DNA of 64,000 nt, taken from contig NZ_JBFRCT010000009.1 of assembly GCF_052113225.1 (NCBI RefSeq), positions 255,182 through 319,181 of the forward strand, given 5' to 3'. The position numbers and the translations under genes are program-made. Every line of letters begins with the position of its first letter. The first letter of the stretch is position 1. This stretch comes from Pristimantibacillus sp052113225 (GTDB lineage Bacteria; Bacillota; Bacilli; Paenibacillales; Paenibacillaceae). This document shows positions 44,408-53,626 of this stretch, piece after piece. The notes beneath the pieces were generated by a model. It was not told the DNA's origin, did not search any database, and saw nothing but the letters and a program-made list of their open reading frames with translations.

Positions 44408-45610
44408 ATGCCGGCCAATCAGGATAAAATGAAAATTATGCTCAGCAAAGTTCCGGAAGTGACGATCTACTTCTGGATCATTAAGGTGTTATGTACCACG
44501 GTAGGGGAAACATTCGCAGATTTCATCAATGTAAACCTGGGATTCGGATTAACGACCACGACATTGATGATGGGGGCCGCGTTTATTATCTTTCTATTTC
44601 TTCAGCTTCGGGCAACGAAATATGTCCCTGGCATTTATTGGATGACCGTTGTGTTCATAAGCGTATTTGGCACATTGGTTACCGATAATATGACCGACGG
44701 GATCGGGGTGCCGCTTGAGACCAGTACCATTGTGTTCAGCGTATTATTAGCACTAACCTTCCTGCTCTGGTATATGAGCGAAAAAACATTATCCATCCAT
44801 TCCATTTTCACAAGAAAAAGAGAAGTTTACTACTGGCTTACGATTCTGTTCACCTTTGCACTTGGTACAGCCGTTGGTGATTTGTATTCCGAGCAGCTTG
44901 GTCTTGGGTACTTGAAGACAGGCATTATAGTCGCTGTTATCATCGCTTGTATGTTTGTTGCATGGAAATTAAAGCTGAATGAGATATTAGCCTTTTGGAT
45001 TGCTTATATTCTCACCCGTCCGCTTGGCGCATCTCTGGGAGATTATCTGTCCCAATCGAAAGTCAATGGCGGTCTGGATCTTGGGACTACCGTTACAAGT
45101 GTTATTTTTCTAGCAGCGATTCTGGTCATTATCGTGTTCCTGGCCGTGACCAAATACGACATTATTAACAAAACAGTAGCCGCTGAGGTCATTCCATCCA
45201 AAGGGAATCCGAGGCTGGTATGGGCACAAACGGTTGCAGTATTAGCTGTTTTCTTAATCGTAGGAATTGGTGGATATGTATGGTGCAGCAATAACACTGT
45301 TCCGCAAGTTGCAGCCTCGCAAACCACGCTTAGTGGACAACTATCGGATTTCGTACAGATTGAAAGTGATATGGTGAGTGATATTGCTGCCAATGATTTC
45401 AGTAGTGCGAATTCGAAAGCGGACCAATTGGAGCATGATTGGGATAAGGCAGAACCAAAGCTCAGAAAGATCGATCGAAAAACATGGACCAAAATTGACG
45501 GGACAATTGACGATGTCTTGGCAGCGGTCCGTTCGAAGAACCCTAGCGCAAGCAAAAGCAAATCGGTGCTGGATGAGTCACTGAGCGTGATCCAATCTGC
45601 TAACCAATAA
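44408..45610 (+). CDS. COG4705-like multi-pass membrane protein with C-terminal outer domain
   Basis: The protein has 400 residues with ATG at 44408 after GAGAGGGG. Eight or nine membrane helices cover about residues 15-300. Three internal repeats share a Gly-x(3-4)-Asp motif followed by a Gly-rich turn (GETFADFINVNLGFG, GTAVGDLYSEQLGLG, GASLGDYLSQSKVNGG), as in COG4705 proteins. The last ~100 residues form a soluble helical extension rich in Asp and Ser with DFVQIESDMVSDI, which is not part of the usual family. The transported substrate is unknown. A hairpin terminator follows. Confidence 0.65.
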   Translation: MPANQDKMKIMLSKVPEVTIYFWIIKVLCTTVGETFADFINVNLGFGLTTTTLMMGAAFIIFLFLQLRATKYVPGIYWMTVVFISVFGTLVTDNMTDGIGVPLETSTIVFSVLLALTFLLWYMSEKTLSIHSIFTRKREVYYWLTILFTFALGTAVGDLYSEQLGLGYLKTGIIVAVIIACMFVAWKLKLNEILAFWIAYILTRPLGASLGDYLSQSKVNGGLDLGTTVTSVIFLAAILVIIVFLAVTKYDIINKTVAAEVIPSKGNPRLVWAQTVAVLAVFLIVGIGGYVWCSNNTVPQVAASQTTLSGQLSDFVQIESDMVSDIAANDFSSANSKADQLEHDWDKAEPKLRKIDRKTWTKIDGTIDDVLAAVRSKNPSASKSKSVLDESLSVIQSANQ

Positions 45611-45616
45611 TGGTTG

Positions 45617-45651
45617 AAAAAACGGCCGTCTATTGCAGACGGTCGTTTTTT
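45617..45651. terminator. Terminator after the COG4705-like gene
   Basis: AAAAAACGGCCGTCT (45617-45631) pairs with AGACGGTCGTTTTTT (45637-45651), with one G-T pair. Confidence 0.9.
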
Positions 45652-45768
45652 CATGCATTTCTTAATAAAGTGGGCATTGGAATTAAGAAACTGTTAAGAA
45701 CCCTTTTACTTGGAATAAAGGATTGTAGGCTAGACTGACCTCAAGATTATCGATTAGGAGCTGAGGAT

Positions 45769-46941
45769 ATGAAGTCAGATTCGAAAATTGTCATTGTTTA
45801 TTCTTCATTCGGAGATGGCCACGTCAAGGCTGCCCATGCGCTTGAGCAGTCGTTAGCATGGCTTGGCTACCACAACGTAACATTAATCGACTTATTTGAT
45901 GCGACGCATCCTCGATTAAACGCAGCTACGCGATTGCTGTATTTGAATAGTACGATTTATACACCTAGAGCGTATGGCCTTTTTTACGATGTGACCAACT
46001 TGAACCATTCAAGCCGAGTTCTAAGCAGGATGAATCATTTCTATGGCATGAAGAAAATGAAGGAAGAATGGGCGAACGAGCGTCCGGCATTAATTCTCCA
46101 CACGTTCCCTTATCTTGCCGCAGATGAGCTGCGGTATGAGCTTGGACATGACATTCCAACCGTGACGATTATTACCGATTACGTTCTGCACAGCCGATGG
46201 ATCCATGAGAATACAAGCCAATATTGCGTGGCTAGTGAATCGCTGAAGCAATCGTTGAAGAATGCCGGTGTTCCGGATCATAAGATTGCGGTTACGGGTA
46301 TTCCTATTCGCTCTATGTTCAAGTCGTCTTCGAATCGCGCTTCGATTTGTGAACGGTGGGGATTGGGTGCAGATCGCTCCCGTGTGCTTGTTATGGCTGG
46401 TGCGTATGGAGTTCAGCGCTCCGTCAAGGAGATGATGGCTACCGTTCTTCATTACACCAACAGCGATATGATCGTCGTATGCGGTAAAAACAAAAGGCTG
46501 CAAAAAAAGCTCGCATCCGAATTCTCAGCTAATAAGAGAGTGTCGGTAATCGGCTATACGAATGATATTCATGAGCTTATGGCCGTGTCCGACTGCCTGC
46601 TTTCGAAAGCAGGAGGAATTACATTAACTGAGGCTTTGGCGATGACTCTTCCGACGATTGTCTACAAGCCATTGCCGGGACAAGAGCAAGGAAACGCTGA
46701 ATATTTATCATCCGTTGGAGCACTTGGCATCGCCTATGAACCGGAGCATTTGGCTGAGCAATTAGGTTATGCGCTTAGTCCAGCTGGAGCACTTGAGATC
46801 AAGGAGGCGATAAAAGCAGCGTGCCACGAACAGTCAGCGCTGCGCATCGCTCACGAAGCAGTCAAATTAACCGGCTTGATGGAGCACAGAAGGCCGGAAA
46901 TGATCCCGCATGAAAGAAAGGCCGTGCACGTCCATGTTTAG
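45769..46941 (+). CDS. MGDG-synthase/UgtP-like glycosyltransferase
   Basis: The protein has 390 residues with a GT-B fold. The N-terminal domain opens IVYSSFGDGHVKAAHAL, the MGDG synthase signature (GxGHxxAA). The C-terminal donor domain has VMAGAYGV, VCGKNKRLQKKL and the nucleotide-sugar motif SKAGGITLTEAL, then PGQEQGNAEYL. Relatives transfer glucose or galactose from UDP-sugar to diacylglycerol or similar lipids at the inner leaflet. The exact acceptor is not clear. It overlaps the MFS gene by 32 nt and heads a three-gene operon. Confidence 0.8.
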   Translation: MKSDSKIVIVYSSFGDGHVKAAHALEQSLAWLGYHNVTLIDLFDATHPRLNAATRLLYLNSTIYTPRAYGLFYDVTNLNHSSRVLSRMNHFYGMKKMKEEWANERPALILHTFPYLAADELRYELGHDIPTVTIITDYVLHSRWIHENTSQYCVASESLKQSLKNAGVPDHKIAVTGIPIRSMFKSSSNRASICERWGLGADRSRVLVMAGAYGVQRSVKEMMATVLHYTNSDMIVVCGKNKRLQKKLASEFSANKRVSVIGYTNDIHELMAVSDCLLSKAGGITLTEALAMTLPTIVYKPLPGQEQGNAEYLSSVGALGIAYEPEHLAEQLGYALSPAGALEIKEAIKAACHEQSALRIAHEAVKLTGLMEHRRPEMIPHERKAVHVHV

Positions 46942-48148
46942 CTTGAAGATCGGGCAGTCCCGTTCATCATTCCGGTTCTCGCTAGCCTTCTTATTACTAT
47001 TTGTCGAATGGGTGAGAGGGGCTTACCTCATTGCCTTTTTACCGAACCTGGTAGATGAAAAGCTTCAGCTGTCTGTCTCCATCGTTGGGCTGGCGGTCTC
47101 GGTCCATTATTTAACGGACAGTCTCAGCAAAACGTTTATCGGTTATTTAATGGATCGCTATGGAACACGGATGATCTTGCATGGCGGATTTATTCTTGCT
47201 GGCTGCGGGCTCGCTTTAGCTTTAATGACAAGAACATCAGAAGGGCTGATCCTTCTATCGTCATCCTTGATGGGGTTAGGGTTATCCCCGGTGTGGCTTG
47301 TATGTATGAAGCAGGTGAGCGGACCCAACAGGGCGGAACAAGTAGGGAAGCTTTATGCCTATTGGATGGCCGGTCTTGGTCTCGGGCCCGTCCTGTTCAA
47401 TTTCCTGATCGATGGGGGAAAAGGATGGTGCAATATAGTGCTGGTTCTTGCCTTAGCACTGGGCTGGACGGTCGGTGCATTTGGCTGCAGAACTATGGAT
47501 GCAGGCGAGAGGACAATGGTTCCGCAATCGGTTATCTCGCAATTGAGATATGTCGCATCCTACATGAAGAACAATCCTTACTTGCTGCCCGCAATTGTAT
47601 TGCAGACTACAGGTGCCGGCATCGTCGTCCCTTTTTTGAGTTTATTTGCCTTAGAGCGACTCGCTTTAACCCACTCGCAGCTGTCACTCGTTATGATTTT
47701 GGGAGGTGCTTGTGTCGTGCTGCTGCTTGTTCCAATGGGCAAATGGTATGATTCCTCCGGCAGCCGATGGTTCCTTATCGGAGGGTTTGGCTTATTCGCA
47801 ATAACACTTGTTGCCCTCACCGGTGCTGATTCCCTGTCCCTGACCGTTATTCTCGTTGCTGTCATGGGTTTATCCTATGCGATGCTGCTGCCTGCTTGGA
47901 ATGCGTTAATGTCCAGACATGTCCCGGATGATGCTTCGGGCACGGGCTGGGGAGTGCTGTCCACTATTGAAGGTTTAGGCGTCGTCGTTGGTCCATTGAT
48001 CGGCAGCTTTGTCTATGCGAATGGCAATTTAGCTTCACCGTTTCACGTTAGCGCAGTATTGTTCGGGATAATCGGGCTTTCGTATTTGCTAATGCCGGCT
48101 AGGCTGTTCATGCCATCTAAGGAGCGTTCCTCATGTCCATCCGATTGA
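46910..48148 (+). CDS. MFS transporter
   Basis: The protein has up to 412 residues with 12 hydrophobic segments. The start may be ATG 46910 or ATG 46934; neither has a strong ribosome site and both lie in the end of the glycosyltransferase gene. The loop 2-3 motif YLMDRYGTRMIL is the MFS signature (G/D-x-x-x-D-R-x-G-R-R variant). Location between a glycolipid-type glycosyltransferase and a histidine kinase suggests an efflux or lipid-related role, but the substrate is unknown. It overlaps the kinase gene by 16 nt. Confidence 0.8.
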   Translation: MKERPCTSMFSLKIGQSRSSFRFSLAFLLLFVEWVRGAYLIAFLPNLVDEKLQLSVSIVGLAVSVHYLTDSLSKTFIGYLMDRYGTRMILHGGFILAGCGLALALMTRTSEGLILLSSSLMGLGLSPVWLVCMKQVSGPNRAEQVGKLYAYWMAGLGLGPVLFNFLIDGGKGWCNIVLVLALALGWTVGAFGCRTMDAGERTMVPQSVISQLRYVASYMKNNPYLLPAIVLQTTGAGIVVPFLSLFALERLALTHSQLSLVMILGGACVVLLLVPMGKWYDSSGSRWFLIGGFGLFAITLVALTGADSLSLTVILVAVMGLSYAMLLPAWNALMSRHVPDDASGTGWGVLSTIEGLGVVVGPLIGSFVYANGNLASPFHVSAVLFGIIGLSYLLMPARLFMPSKERSSCPSD

Positions 48149-49584
48149 AGCTGATATTGTCGTATCTGGTGATGCTGGTGGTACCCTTAATAACAATCCT
48201 GCTGACGTCCGGGCTATTAGTCGTTATCTTTCAAGGGGATCTTCACAATCTTAAAGTGGTTTATGAGACAAAAATCGATGGCTTCGAAGAAGAGGATTAT
48301 CATCGTCTGATTAAGCATTCCATTGAACAGAATCCCGAATTGCTATCCAATTCGAACTACCTGCATGACTTATCGGAGCAGCTGTCTTTAAAAGATACGT
48401 ATCTTTATATTTCAGAGGGCGGCCGTACGATTTTCGTGTCAGATGGGATCCGTTCGAAAACAAGTCTGTTATCGGCTTTGCCGACATCTGCTCATACAGA
48501 AGCTCGAATCATATCGCCGGCCAAACCTTACGGCAACAATGAATTTTATCACTATGTGCGCTATGATCTTCAAAGCAACGGGGGCCACGTCCTCTTATAT
48601 TTAGTTTCGAAGGTGGATCCGATTGTTTATTTCTCCAAAAAATATGCGCCATACCTGCTGGTCTCAGCGCTGTTTGTTCTTATTGTGACCAATGTACTCT
48701 TAACGTTGTATATGTCCAGACATATTATTAAGCCGATTATGGCATTACGCCGATCTGCTGTGTTATTTACCGAAGGGCAGCTTAATCATCCGGTGAATGT
48801 GAAGGGCAGGGACGAGATCGGCCAGCTCGGGAAGGCCTTCGAGGATTTGCGGACGAGGCTGATTCATTCGATTGAGGTGCAGGAACAATATGAGATCAAT
48901 CGCAAAGAACTGATTGCGAATATTTCACATGATCTGAAGACGCCAATCACTTCTATTCGCGGATATGTGGATGGGTTATTGGAAGGGGTAGCCATCTCCC
49001 TGGAGAAGACGGACAAATATTTGCGGACGATTTCGGTCAAGGCAGCAGAGATGGATCGGCTGATTGATGAATTATTTTTATATTCCAAGCTGGATATGGA
49101 TAGACTGGCTTTTACATTTGAAACGGTCAACATTTCAGCTTTTTTGAATGATTGGGCAGAAGATTTGGGGTTCGAGTTGGACAAAGAAGGGGTTATGCTT
49201 CAAACGGATTTTCAGATTGCTGGTTCGGCTATGATGAGCGTGGATCGAGATTCGTTCCGGCGCGTCCTGGCCAACATTATTCAGAACAGCCTGAAGTTCA
49301 TGAACAAAACGAATAAAGAGATTCGTCTCATTGCTAATACCGGGAATGACTGCCTGCACCTGATCGTCGAGGATAACGGTGCAGGTATTCCGAAAGAGGC
49401 GCTTCCTTTTGTATTCGAACGGTTTTACCGGGCGGATCTTTCGCGGAACACCGCGATTAAGGGGAGTGGACTAGGCCTTGCAATCGCAGAGCGAATCGTA
49501 CAGGAGCACGATGGAACGATTCGGGTTGAAAGCATGGAAGACGTCTGGACACGAATTATTATTACGATACCGATTCTAAAGTAA
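48133..49584 (+). CDS. Sensor histidine kinase, apparently without adjacent response regulator
   Basis: The protein has 483 residues. AAGGAGCG precedes ATG 48133. Two membrane helices (about 8-32 and 172-194) enclose an extracellular sensor domain. A HAMP domain follows (about 195-248), then the dimerisation helix with phospho-acceptor H266 in ANISHDLKTP, and an ATPase domain with NIIQNSLKFM (N box), EDNGAGIP (G1), FERFYRAD and KGSGLGLAIA. No response-regulator gene is beside it, so its partner is elsewhere or it is an orphan. It ends the glycosyltransferase-MFS-kinase operon. Confidence 0.88.
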   Translation: MSIRLKLILSYLVMLVVPLITILLTSGLLVVIFQGDLHNLKVVYETKIDGFEEEDYHRLIKHSIEQNPELLSNSNYLHDLSEQLSLKDTYLYISEGGRTIFVSDGIRSKTSLLSALPTSAHTEARIISPAKPYGNNEFYHYVRYDLQSNGGHVLLYLVSKVDPIVYFSKKYAPYLLVSALFVLIVTNVLLTLYMSRHIIKPIMALRRSAVLFTEGQLNHPVNVKGRDEIGQLGKAFEDLRTRLIHSIEVQEQYEINRKELIANISHDLKTPITSIRGYVDGLLEGVAISLEKTDKYLRTISVKAAEMDRLIDELFLYSKLDMDRLAFTFETVNISAFLNDWAEDLGFELDKEGVMLQTDFQIAGSAMMSVDRDSFRRVLANIIQNSLKFMNKTNKEIRLIANTGNDCLHLIVEDNGAGIPKEALPFVFERFYRADLSRNTAIKGSGLGLAIAERIVQEHDGTIRVESMEDVWTRIIITIPILK

Positions 49585-49589
49585 AAGAT

Positions 49590-49626
49590 TCCCCAGAATC
49601 CCGTGTTTCGCGAGATGATCTGGGGA
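49590..49626. terminator. Hairpin between convergent genes
   Basis: TCCCCAGA (49590-49597) pairs with TCTGGGGA (49619-49626). T-rich sequence follows only on the minus strand. Confidence 0.55.
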
Positions 49627-49639
49627 GCTGGGGTTTGAA

Positions 49640-51097
49640 CTAAAGGCTGGAGCGGGTATCAAATACTTTGCCATATCTGCCGGAATAGACGGGCTTGCCA
49701 AAGGCTGTTTCCCATCGCTGCTGAAGCTGGGAGGATGAGGTATTTGGGGTAATGAGATAATCCGGCCGGTCAGCCTTCACGATCTGAGGAAGCTTGTCCG
49801 AGAATCCGTACATGGAACGCTCGAACGCATTCCAGCCGAAGATGCCTTTGGAAGCTTCCGTAATAAAAGGATCCTGCCGGCCATCACATAATACGTCAGC
49901 GCCGCGGTACATGGCATAGCCGGACGTTCCGTATGTCGAGATGACTCTTGGACGCGCCCCTTGATCGGTATGGGCAAGAATATAAGTCATCTCATCCACC
50001 GGATATTTCTCCCCGTTAACCTGAGGTGGATTAGCGAATACAAACACCGCATTAATGGCAAGACCGGCAACGAGTCCCAAAGCGGCAGTTTTGGGCTTGA
50101 ACGGAAGGCGCAGCTTGGCAAGCGATCGAATTCCATATGTATAGGGGATCATCGTTGCGGCAAAATAGGGAACAAACAGCCATAAAAATAAATTTTGCTT
50201 GATATTGGTTATGCCGAGGTAAGCGATGCCCAGCATTAATAGGATCCGGAACACTTTTTTGTGCAGGGTGAAGGGGATAATATAGGCAAAAAAGATCAGC
50301 ATGAGCACAATCGGAATGTTCTCCCAATTCATGAAGTCAATTGGCTTCCATTCATTGATCAGACGGTTGTAATGATGCTGTGTCACAACGAGCACGTAGG
50401 TTATGCTTCGGTAGCCGCCCGGATTCAACATACCGGCTAAGGCAATCGCTCCGTACATCATCACGTGACGCCAGCGCATAGACCTTTCCCATAATGTCTC
50501 TATGATCTGCATGCCGGAAAATACCGCAATCACCGGCCATACGCCTGCGTGGATATTGGCAATCGCACAGGAGCCGAACATCATCGCAATGCCGTAACGG
50601 TAATGATCCGTCAGCTTGAATTTTCTCATCCACACGAAATACCAGACGATTAAGAAGGCGGAAATAATCTGAGGCCGGCTTGTAAAATAGCAATAGTAGA
50701 TCCATAAGCCGACGGGTACTAATAAAAAAGTACAAACAAACGGCAGATCTCCTAAGCCTAACTCCTGTCTGGAAACCTTCATTAACCGGAAGAGGCCAGT
50801 CATTAGGAGCGCGAAACTGACTGCCGTAAGCAGGTATGTACCCGGCCAGCCAAATGCCTGATAAAGAGCCCCTTCAATGAACTCAAAGCCGTATTCATGA
50901 GGGATATAAGGCAGGTTGTTCCCGTAAAACGTATGGATGGCGTGATGGAGCACAGTCATGTGGTCGATCATATACCGGCCGTTCTCGATATGCCAGAATG
51001 TATCTGGATCATTATAGGAATTAGCCGGAAACAGGAACAATACAATCAGTGCGATCGCAGCGGGGACAGCCCACCCAGCTATTCGTATTTGGCTCAT
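49640..51097 (-). CDS. Polytopic membrane protein, GT-C glycosyltransferase-like
   Basis: The protein has 485 residues with ten or more hydrophobic helices. After the first helix comes NDPDTFWHIENGRYM, an acidic motif in the first outer loop as in GT-C lipid-linked sugar transferases. The last ~120 residues are soluble (YPVDEMTYILAHTDQG, DVLCDGRQDPF). No family was firmly recognised. It could transfer sugars from polyprenyl carriers at the outer face. It is convergent with the kinase operon and divergent from the PAP2-like gene. Confidence 0.55.
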   Translation of the reverse strand: MSQIRIAGWAVPAAIALIVLFLFPANSYNDPDTFWHIENGRYMIDHMTVLHHAIHTFYGNNLPYIPHEYGFEFIEGALYQAFGWPGTYLLTAVSFALLMTGLFRLMKVSRQELGLGDLPFVCTFLLVPVGLWIYYCYFTSRPQIISAFLIVWYFVWMRKFKLTDHYRYGIAMMFGSCAIANIHAGVWPVIAVFSGMQIIETLWERSMRWRHVMMYGAIALAGMLNPGGYRSITYVLVVTQHHYNRLINEWKPIDFMNWENIPIVLMLIFFAYIIPFTLHKKVFRILLMLGIAYLGITNIKQNLFLWLFVPYFAATMIPYTYGIRSLAKLRLPFKPKTAALGLVAGLAINAVFVFANPPQVNGEKYPVDEMTYILAHTDQGARPRVISTYGTSGYAMYRGADVLCDGRQDPFITEASKGIFGWNAFERSMYGFSDKLPQIVKADRPDYLITPNTSSSQLQQRWETAFGKPVYSGRYGKVFDTRSSL

Positions 51098-51235
51098 CTC
51101 GCATTCACAGATGCGATGGGAAAGTGGAATAAGATGGACATCGGATCATATCTCCTTTGTGTAATTTTTTATCCCACTGTACCAACATTTTCTTAAAATT
51201 TTATTAACTCTTCAACATGAGGGAGCTAGAAGCTA

Positions 51236-51709
51236 TTGAACATTTTTCATAACATTCCGCTAATTGCTTCACTTGCAGCTATTATTACCGCTCAAGGCTT
51301 GAAGATTCCCCTTGGATTTATTTCAGACGGTACATGGAATCTATCGCGGGCGATTGGGACGGGAGGAATGCCGAGCTCACATTCTGCAGCCGTGGTATCA
51401 CTGGCAACGGTTATCGGAATGAACGATGGTTGGTCCTCCTCAATGTTTGCCATCGCAGCCGTCGTCAGCGCGATCACGATGTATGATGCTGCAGGCGTTC
51501 GCCGTCATGCGGGCATGCATGCTTCATCTATTAACAGGATTGCCAAGTCAATCAAATTTTTGCATCCTCATTCATCCACGGAAATAAAGCAGGATGATGA
51601 GTTGAAGGAGCTGCTCGGCCACCGTCCAATCGAAGTGTTCGGAGGCGCTGTATGGGGCGTAGTGGTAGGTCTTGTTATGTATTATTTAAGTACCATATCC
51701 CATTTCTGA
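51236..51709 (+). CDS. Divergent PAP2 family protein (YuiD-like)
   Basis: The protein has 157 residues from TTG 51236, 9 bp after GAGGGAGC. It has three or four membrane helices and the modified PAP2 motif GGMPSSHSAAV (phosphatase signature Ser-His), then YDAAGVRRHAGMHA with Arg-His residues. Classical PAP2 enzymes remove phosphate from lipid phosphates; divergent members (DUF212) have unproven activity. Expressed from its own promoter opposite the membrane gene. Confidence 0.82.
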   Translation: MNIFHNIPLIASLAAIITAQGLKIPLGFISDGTWNLSRAIGTGGMPSSHSAAVVSLATVIGMNDGWSSSMFAIAAVVSAITMYDAAGVRRHAGMHASSINRIAKSIKFLHPHSSTEIKQDDELKELLGHRPIEVFGGAVWGVVVGLVMYYLSTISHF

Positions 51710-51711
51710 AC

Positions 51712-51747
51712 AAAAAACACCGCGCTGAACGGTCAGCTGGCGGTGTT
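51712..51747 (-). terminator. Terminator of the YolD gene
   Basis: On the minus strand AACACCGC pairs with GCGGTGTT (51740-51747 and 51716-51723), with inner GCTGA/TCAGC, and a TTTTTTG tail follows. Confidence 0.8.
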
Positions 51748-51756
51748 CGTGAAAGG

Positions 51757-52233
51757 TTACCTAAACATGAGTGAGATATAGTTGGCGATGCGGACGCTGA
51801 TCTCGGCACGGGCGGCATCACGGATCATGGAGAAGCGGTCCTCGTAGCCGCGGCAGACGAACTTATAATGGATCGCTCCATGCTCGCTGTCGCTTTCTTC
51901 GAGAAATACGCGGATATTTCGCTCTTTAAGCGCCTTGCGGACGGTGTTTAAGTCATTGTGAATATGGCCCATTAAGACGCGGGAGGCTTTCATATACAGC
52001 TGCTTCATGGAGTAGGGAGACAATTCAATGTCCTTGCAGTTCTTATCCACGATGGTCAGCATCATGGGGAGCAGCACATAGTCACGAATAAGCTCAAGCT
52101 CCTCTTTGCTCGGAACGGGGACAGGTCCGGCAGCTTTCGGCGTCTCGCGACGCTGCAGATATTGCTCTCGATGTTCAGGCAGCATCATACGGCTGGATTC
52201 CCAGCGGCCATTGCCTTCCAGTTTCTTGCTCAT
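51757..52233 (-). CDS. YolD-like family protein
   Basis: The protein has 158 residues with ATG at 52233 overlapping the polymerase stop. It belongs to the YolD group found with UvrX/DinB-type polymerases. The N-terminus (GRWESSRMMLPEHREQY) is the characteristic part; the C-terminal half is mixed helix/strand. YolD-like proteins are thought to assist or regulate the Y-family polymerase, which fits the coupled gene order. Function not proven. Confidence 0.82.
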   Translation of the reverse strand: MSKKLEGNGRWESSRMMLPEHREQYLQRRETPKAAGPVPVPSKEELELIRDYVLLPMMLTIVDKNCKDIELSPYSMKQLYMKASRVLMGHIHNDLNTVRKALKERNIRVFLEESDSEHGAIHYKFVCRGYEDRFSMIRDAARAEISVRIANYISLMFR

Positions 52234-53483
52234 TTGTAGTGTCCTCCAATTTTGACGCTGCGCTCACGGGCCTGGGCTGCCTCAAGCAGCGAGGAAGCCC
52301 GCAGAATCGAGGTCGTTCCGAATTTATGACGGATCGCATCCGTGACGCGATCCAGCTTTCTTTCCTTTTCCCTGTTGCCGAACAGGGAAAGCTGGTATTG
52401 ATCGTCAGGTACCAGCTTAGATAACGTAACGCCCAGCTTGCGGACGGGGAGACGATCCCAATGCGCGTAAAATAACGTCCGGGCCGCAGCGAATACTTCC
52501 TTCGTAATATTAGTCGGATCAGGCACCGTCATTTGACGGAAAAAGCCGGTCGGCCGATCGAAATCCGCCCCTTGCGCACCTGCTGCAACAACGCAGCCCA
52601 TATAACCCTTCGCGCGGCTGCGGCGGCATACTTCCTCGCTTAATTCCAGCAGGATGATGTCGATTTCCTGCGGCTTACTGTAATCACGGGGCAGGGTCAT
52701 CTGATGACCAACAGCTTGCTGCGCGTCGTGCGTGCTGGGTTTTACCGGACTTGGGTCAATGCCATTGGCCGTCTGCCAAAACAACTCCGCTTGAATATCG
52801 CTGTTGCGGCCCATCCGCGCCCGCAGCTTGCGCTTGAAATCCGGAAGCGGGAGGCTGCCGAGATCTCCAATTGTGGAAATCCCCATCCGCTGAAAATGTG
52901 CGGTCATCCGCGAGCCAACGCCAAACATTTTGTTCACAGGAAGCGGCCACAAAAGTGATTCAACATCTGTTTTCGGGAGCGTGAATACGCCGGCTTCGTT
53001 CTTTTTCGCCCAAATGTCAGTGGCCATCTTGGCCAGAATCTTGTTGGAGCTGATGCCGACCCGCGCCCAAACGCCAGTGTAGAGCATGATTTTTGTCTGG
53101 ATCTGCGTTGCAATCTCATCGGGCGTGCCGAAGTAAGATAAAGAACCGGTGACGTCCAGGAACTGCTCGTCGATGGAGAAGGGCTCCACCAAATCGGTAA
53201 ACGAGCGGAAGATGTCGGTAATCATAAGCGAGACTTCGATGTAAGCCTGCATGCGTGGTCTAATAATGACAAGATGCGGACACTTGCCAAGCGCCTCGCC
53301 AAGGGTCTCGGCAGTCGTGACGCCGTACTGCTTCGCAAGCGGACAAGCAGCCAAAATAATGCCCGAACGCCGCGAAGGATCGCCGGCCACAACGACCGGA
53401 TCGTTCTTATATTCGGGATGAGCGGCCTTCTCGACGGACGCGTAGAACGACTGGCAGTCAATCAGCATAATGACACGTTCCAT
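52230..53483 (-). CDS. Y-family DNA polymerase (UvrX/DinB-like)
   Basis: The protein has 417 residues. ATG 53483, 9 bp after GGAGTGGGG, yields MERVIMLIDCQSFYASVE; longer frames upstream run through the SOS promoter. The catalytic acidic residues are D9 and D105-E106 (SIDEQFLD). The thumb region has the helix-hairpin-helix MFGVGSRMTAHFQRMGI, and a QLSLF clamp-binding motif stands near the C-terminus. Such enzymes copy damaged DNA in the SOS response. Pairing with YolD and the LexA boxes match the UvrX type. Confidence 0.92.
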   Translation of the reverse strand: MERVIMLIDCQSFYASVEKAAHPEYKNDPVVVAGDPSRRSGIILAACPLAKQYGVTTAETLGEALGKCPHLVIIRPRMQAYIEVSLMITDIFRSFTDLVEPFSIDEQFLDVTGSLSYFGTPDEIATQIQTKIMLYTGVWARVGISSNKILAKMATDIWAKKNEAGVFTLPKTDVESLLWPLPVNKMFGVGSRMTAHFQRMGISTIGDLGSLPLPDFKRKLRARMGRNSDIQAELFWQTANGIDPSPVKPSTHDAQQAVGHQMTLPRDYSKPQEIDIILLELSEEVCRRSRAKGYMGCVVAAGAQGADFDRPTGFFRQMTVPDPTNITKEVFAAARTLFYAHWDRLPVRKLGVTLSKLVPDDQYQLSLFGNREKERKLDRVTDAIRHKFGTTSILRASSLLEAAQARERSVKIGGHYK

Positions 53484-53505
53484 AATCCCCACTCCAATAC
53501 AAATA

Positions 53506-53556
53506 CGAAAGTATGTTCGTATCTTATTATATACCGAATGTATGTTCGCTATGCAA
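53506..53556 (-). promoter_or_regulatory. SOS promoter with two LexA boxes
   Basis: CGAAAGTATGTTCG (53506-53519) and CGAATGTATGTTCG (53535-53548) each differ from the Bacillus LexA consensus CGAAC-N4-GTTCG at one base. On the minus strand a -35 TTGCAT (53551-53556) and TATATAAT-like -10 (spacer 17-19 bp) place the second box between the promoter elements and the first just downstream. LexA would block polymerase binding. Confidence 0.85.
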
Positions 53557-53582
53557 GGGATATTTGGAGGTAATTTCAAACA

Positions 53583-53626
53583 GTTGGGTGTGTGGGTGGT
53601 GTTGTGGTGGTGGTTGTGTTGTGTGT
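53583..53626 (+). repeat. 44-nt pure G/T tract
   Basis: All 44 bases are G or T, with several GGG and GG runs, followed by a GTAC palindrome and an A/C-rich stretch (53634-53648), then another A/C run near 53694-53713. No gene is present here. G-rich runs could form a two-layer quadruplex. Confidence 0.6.
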
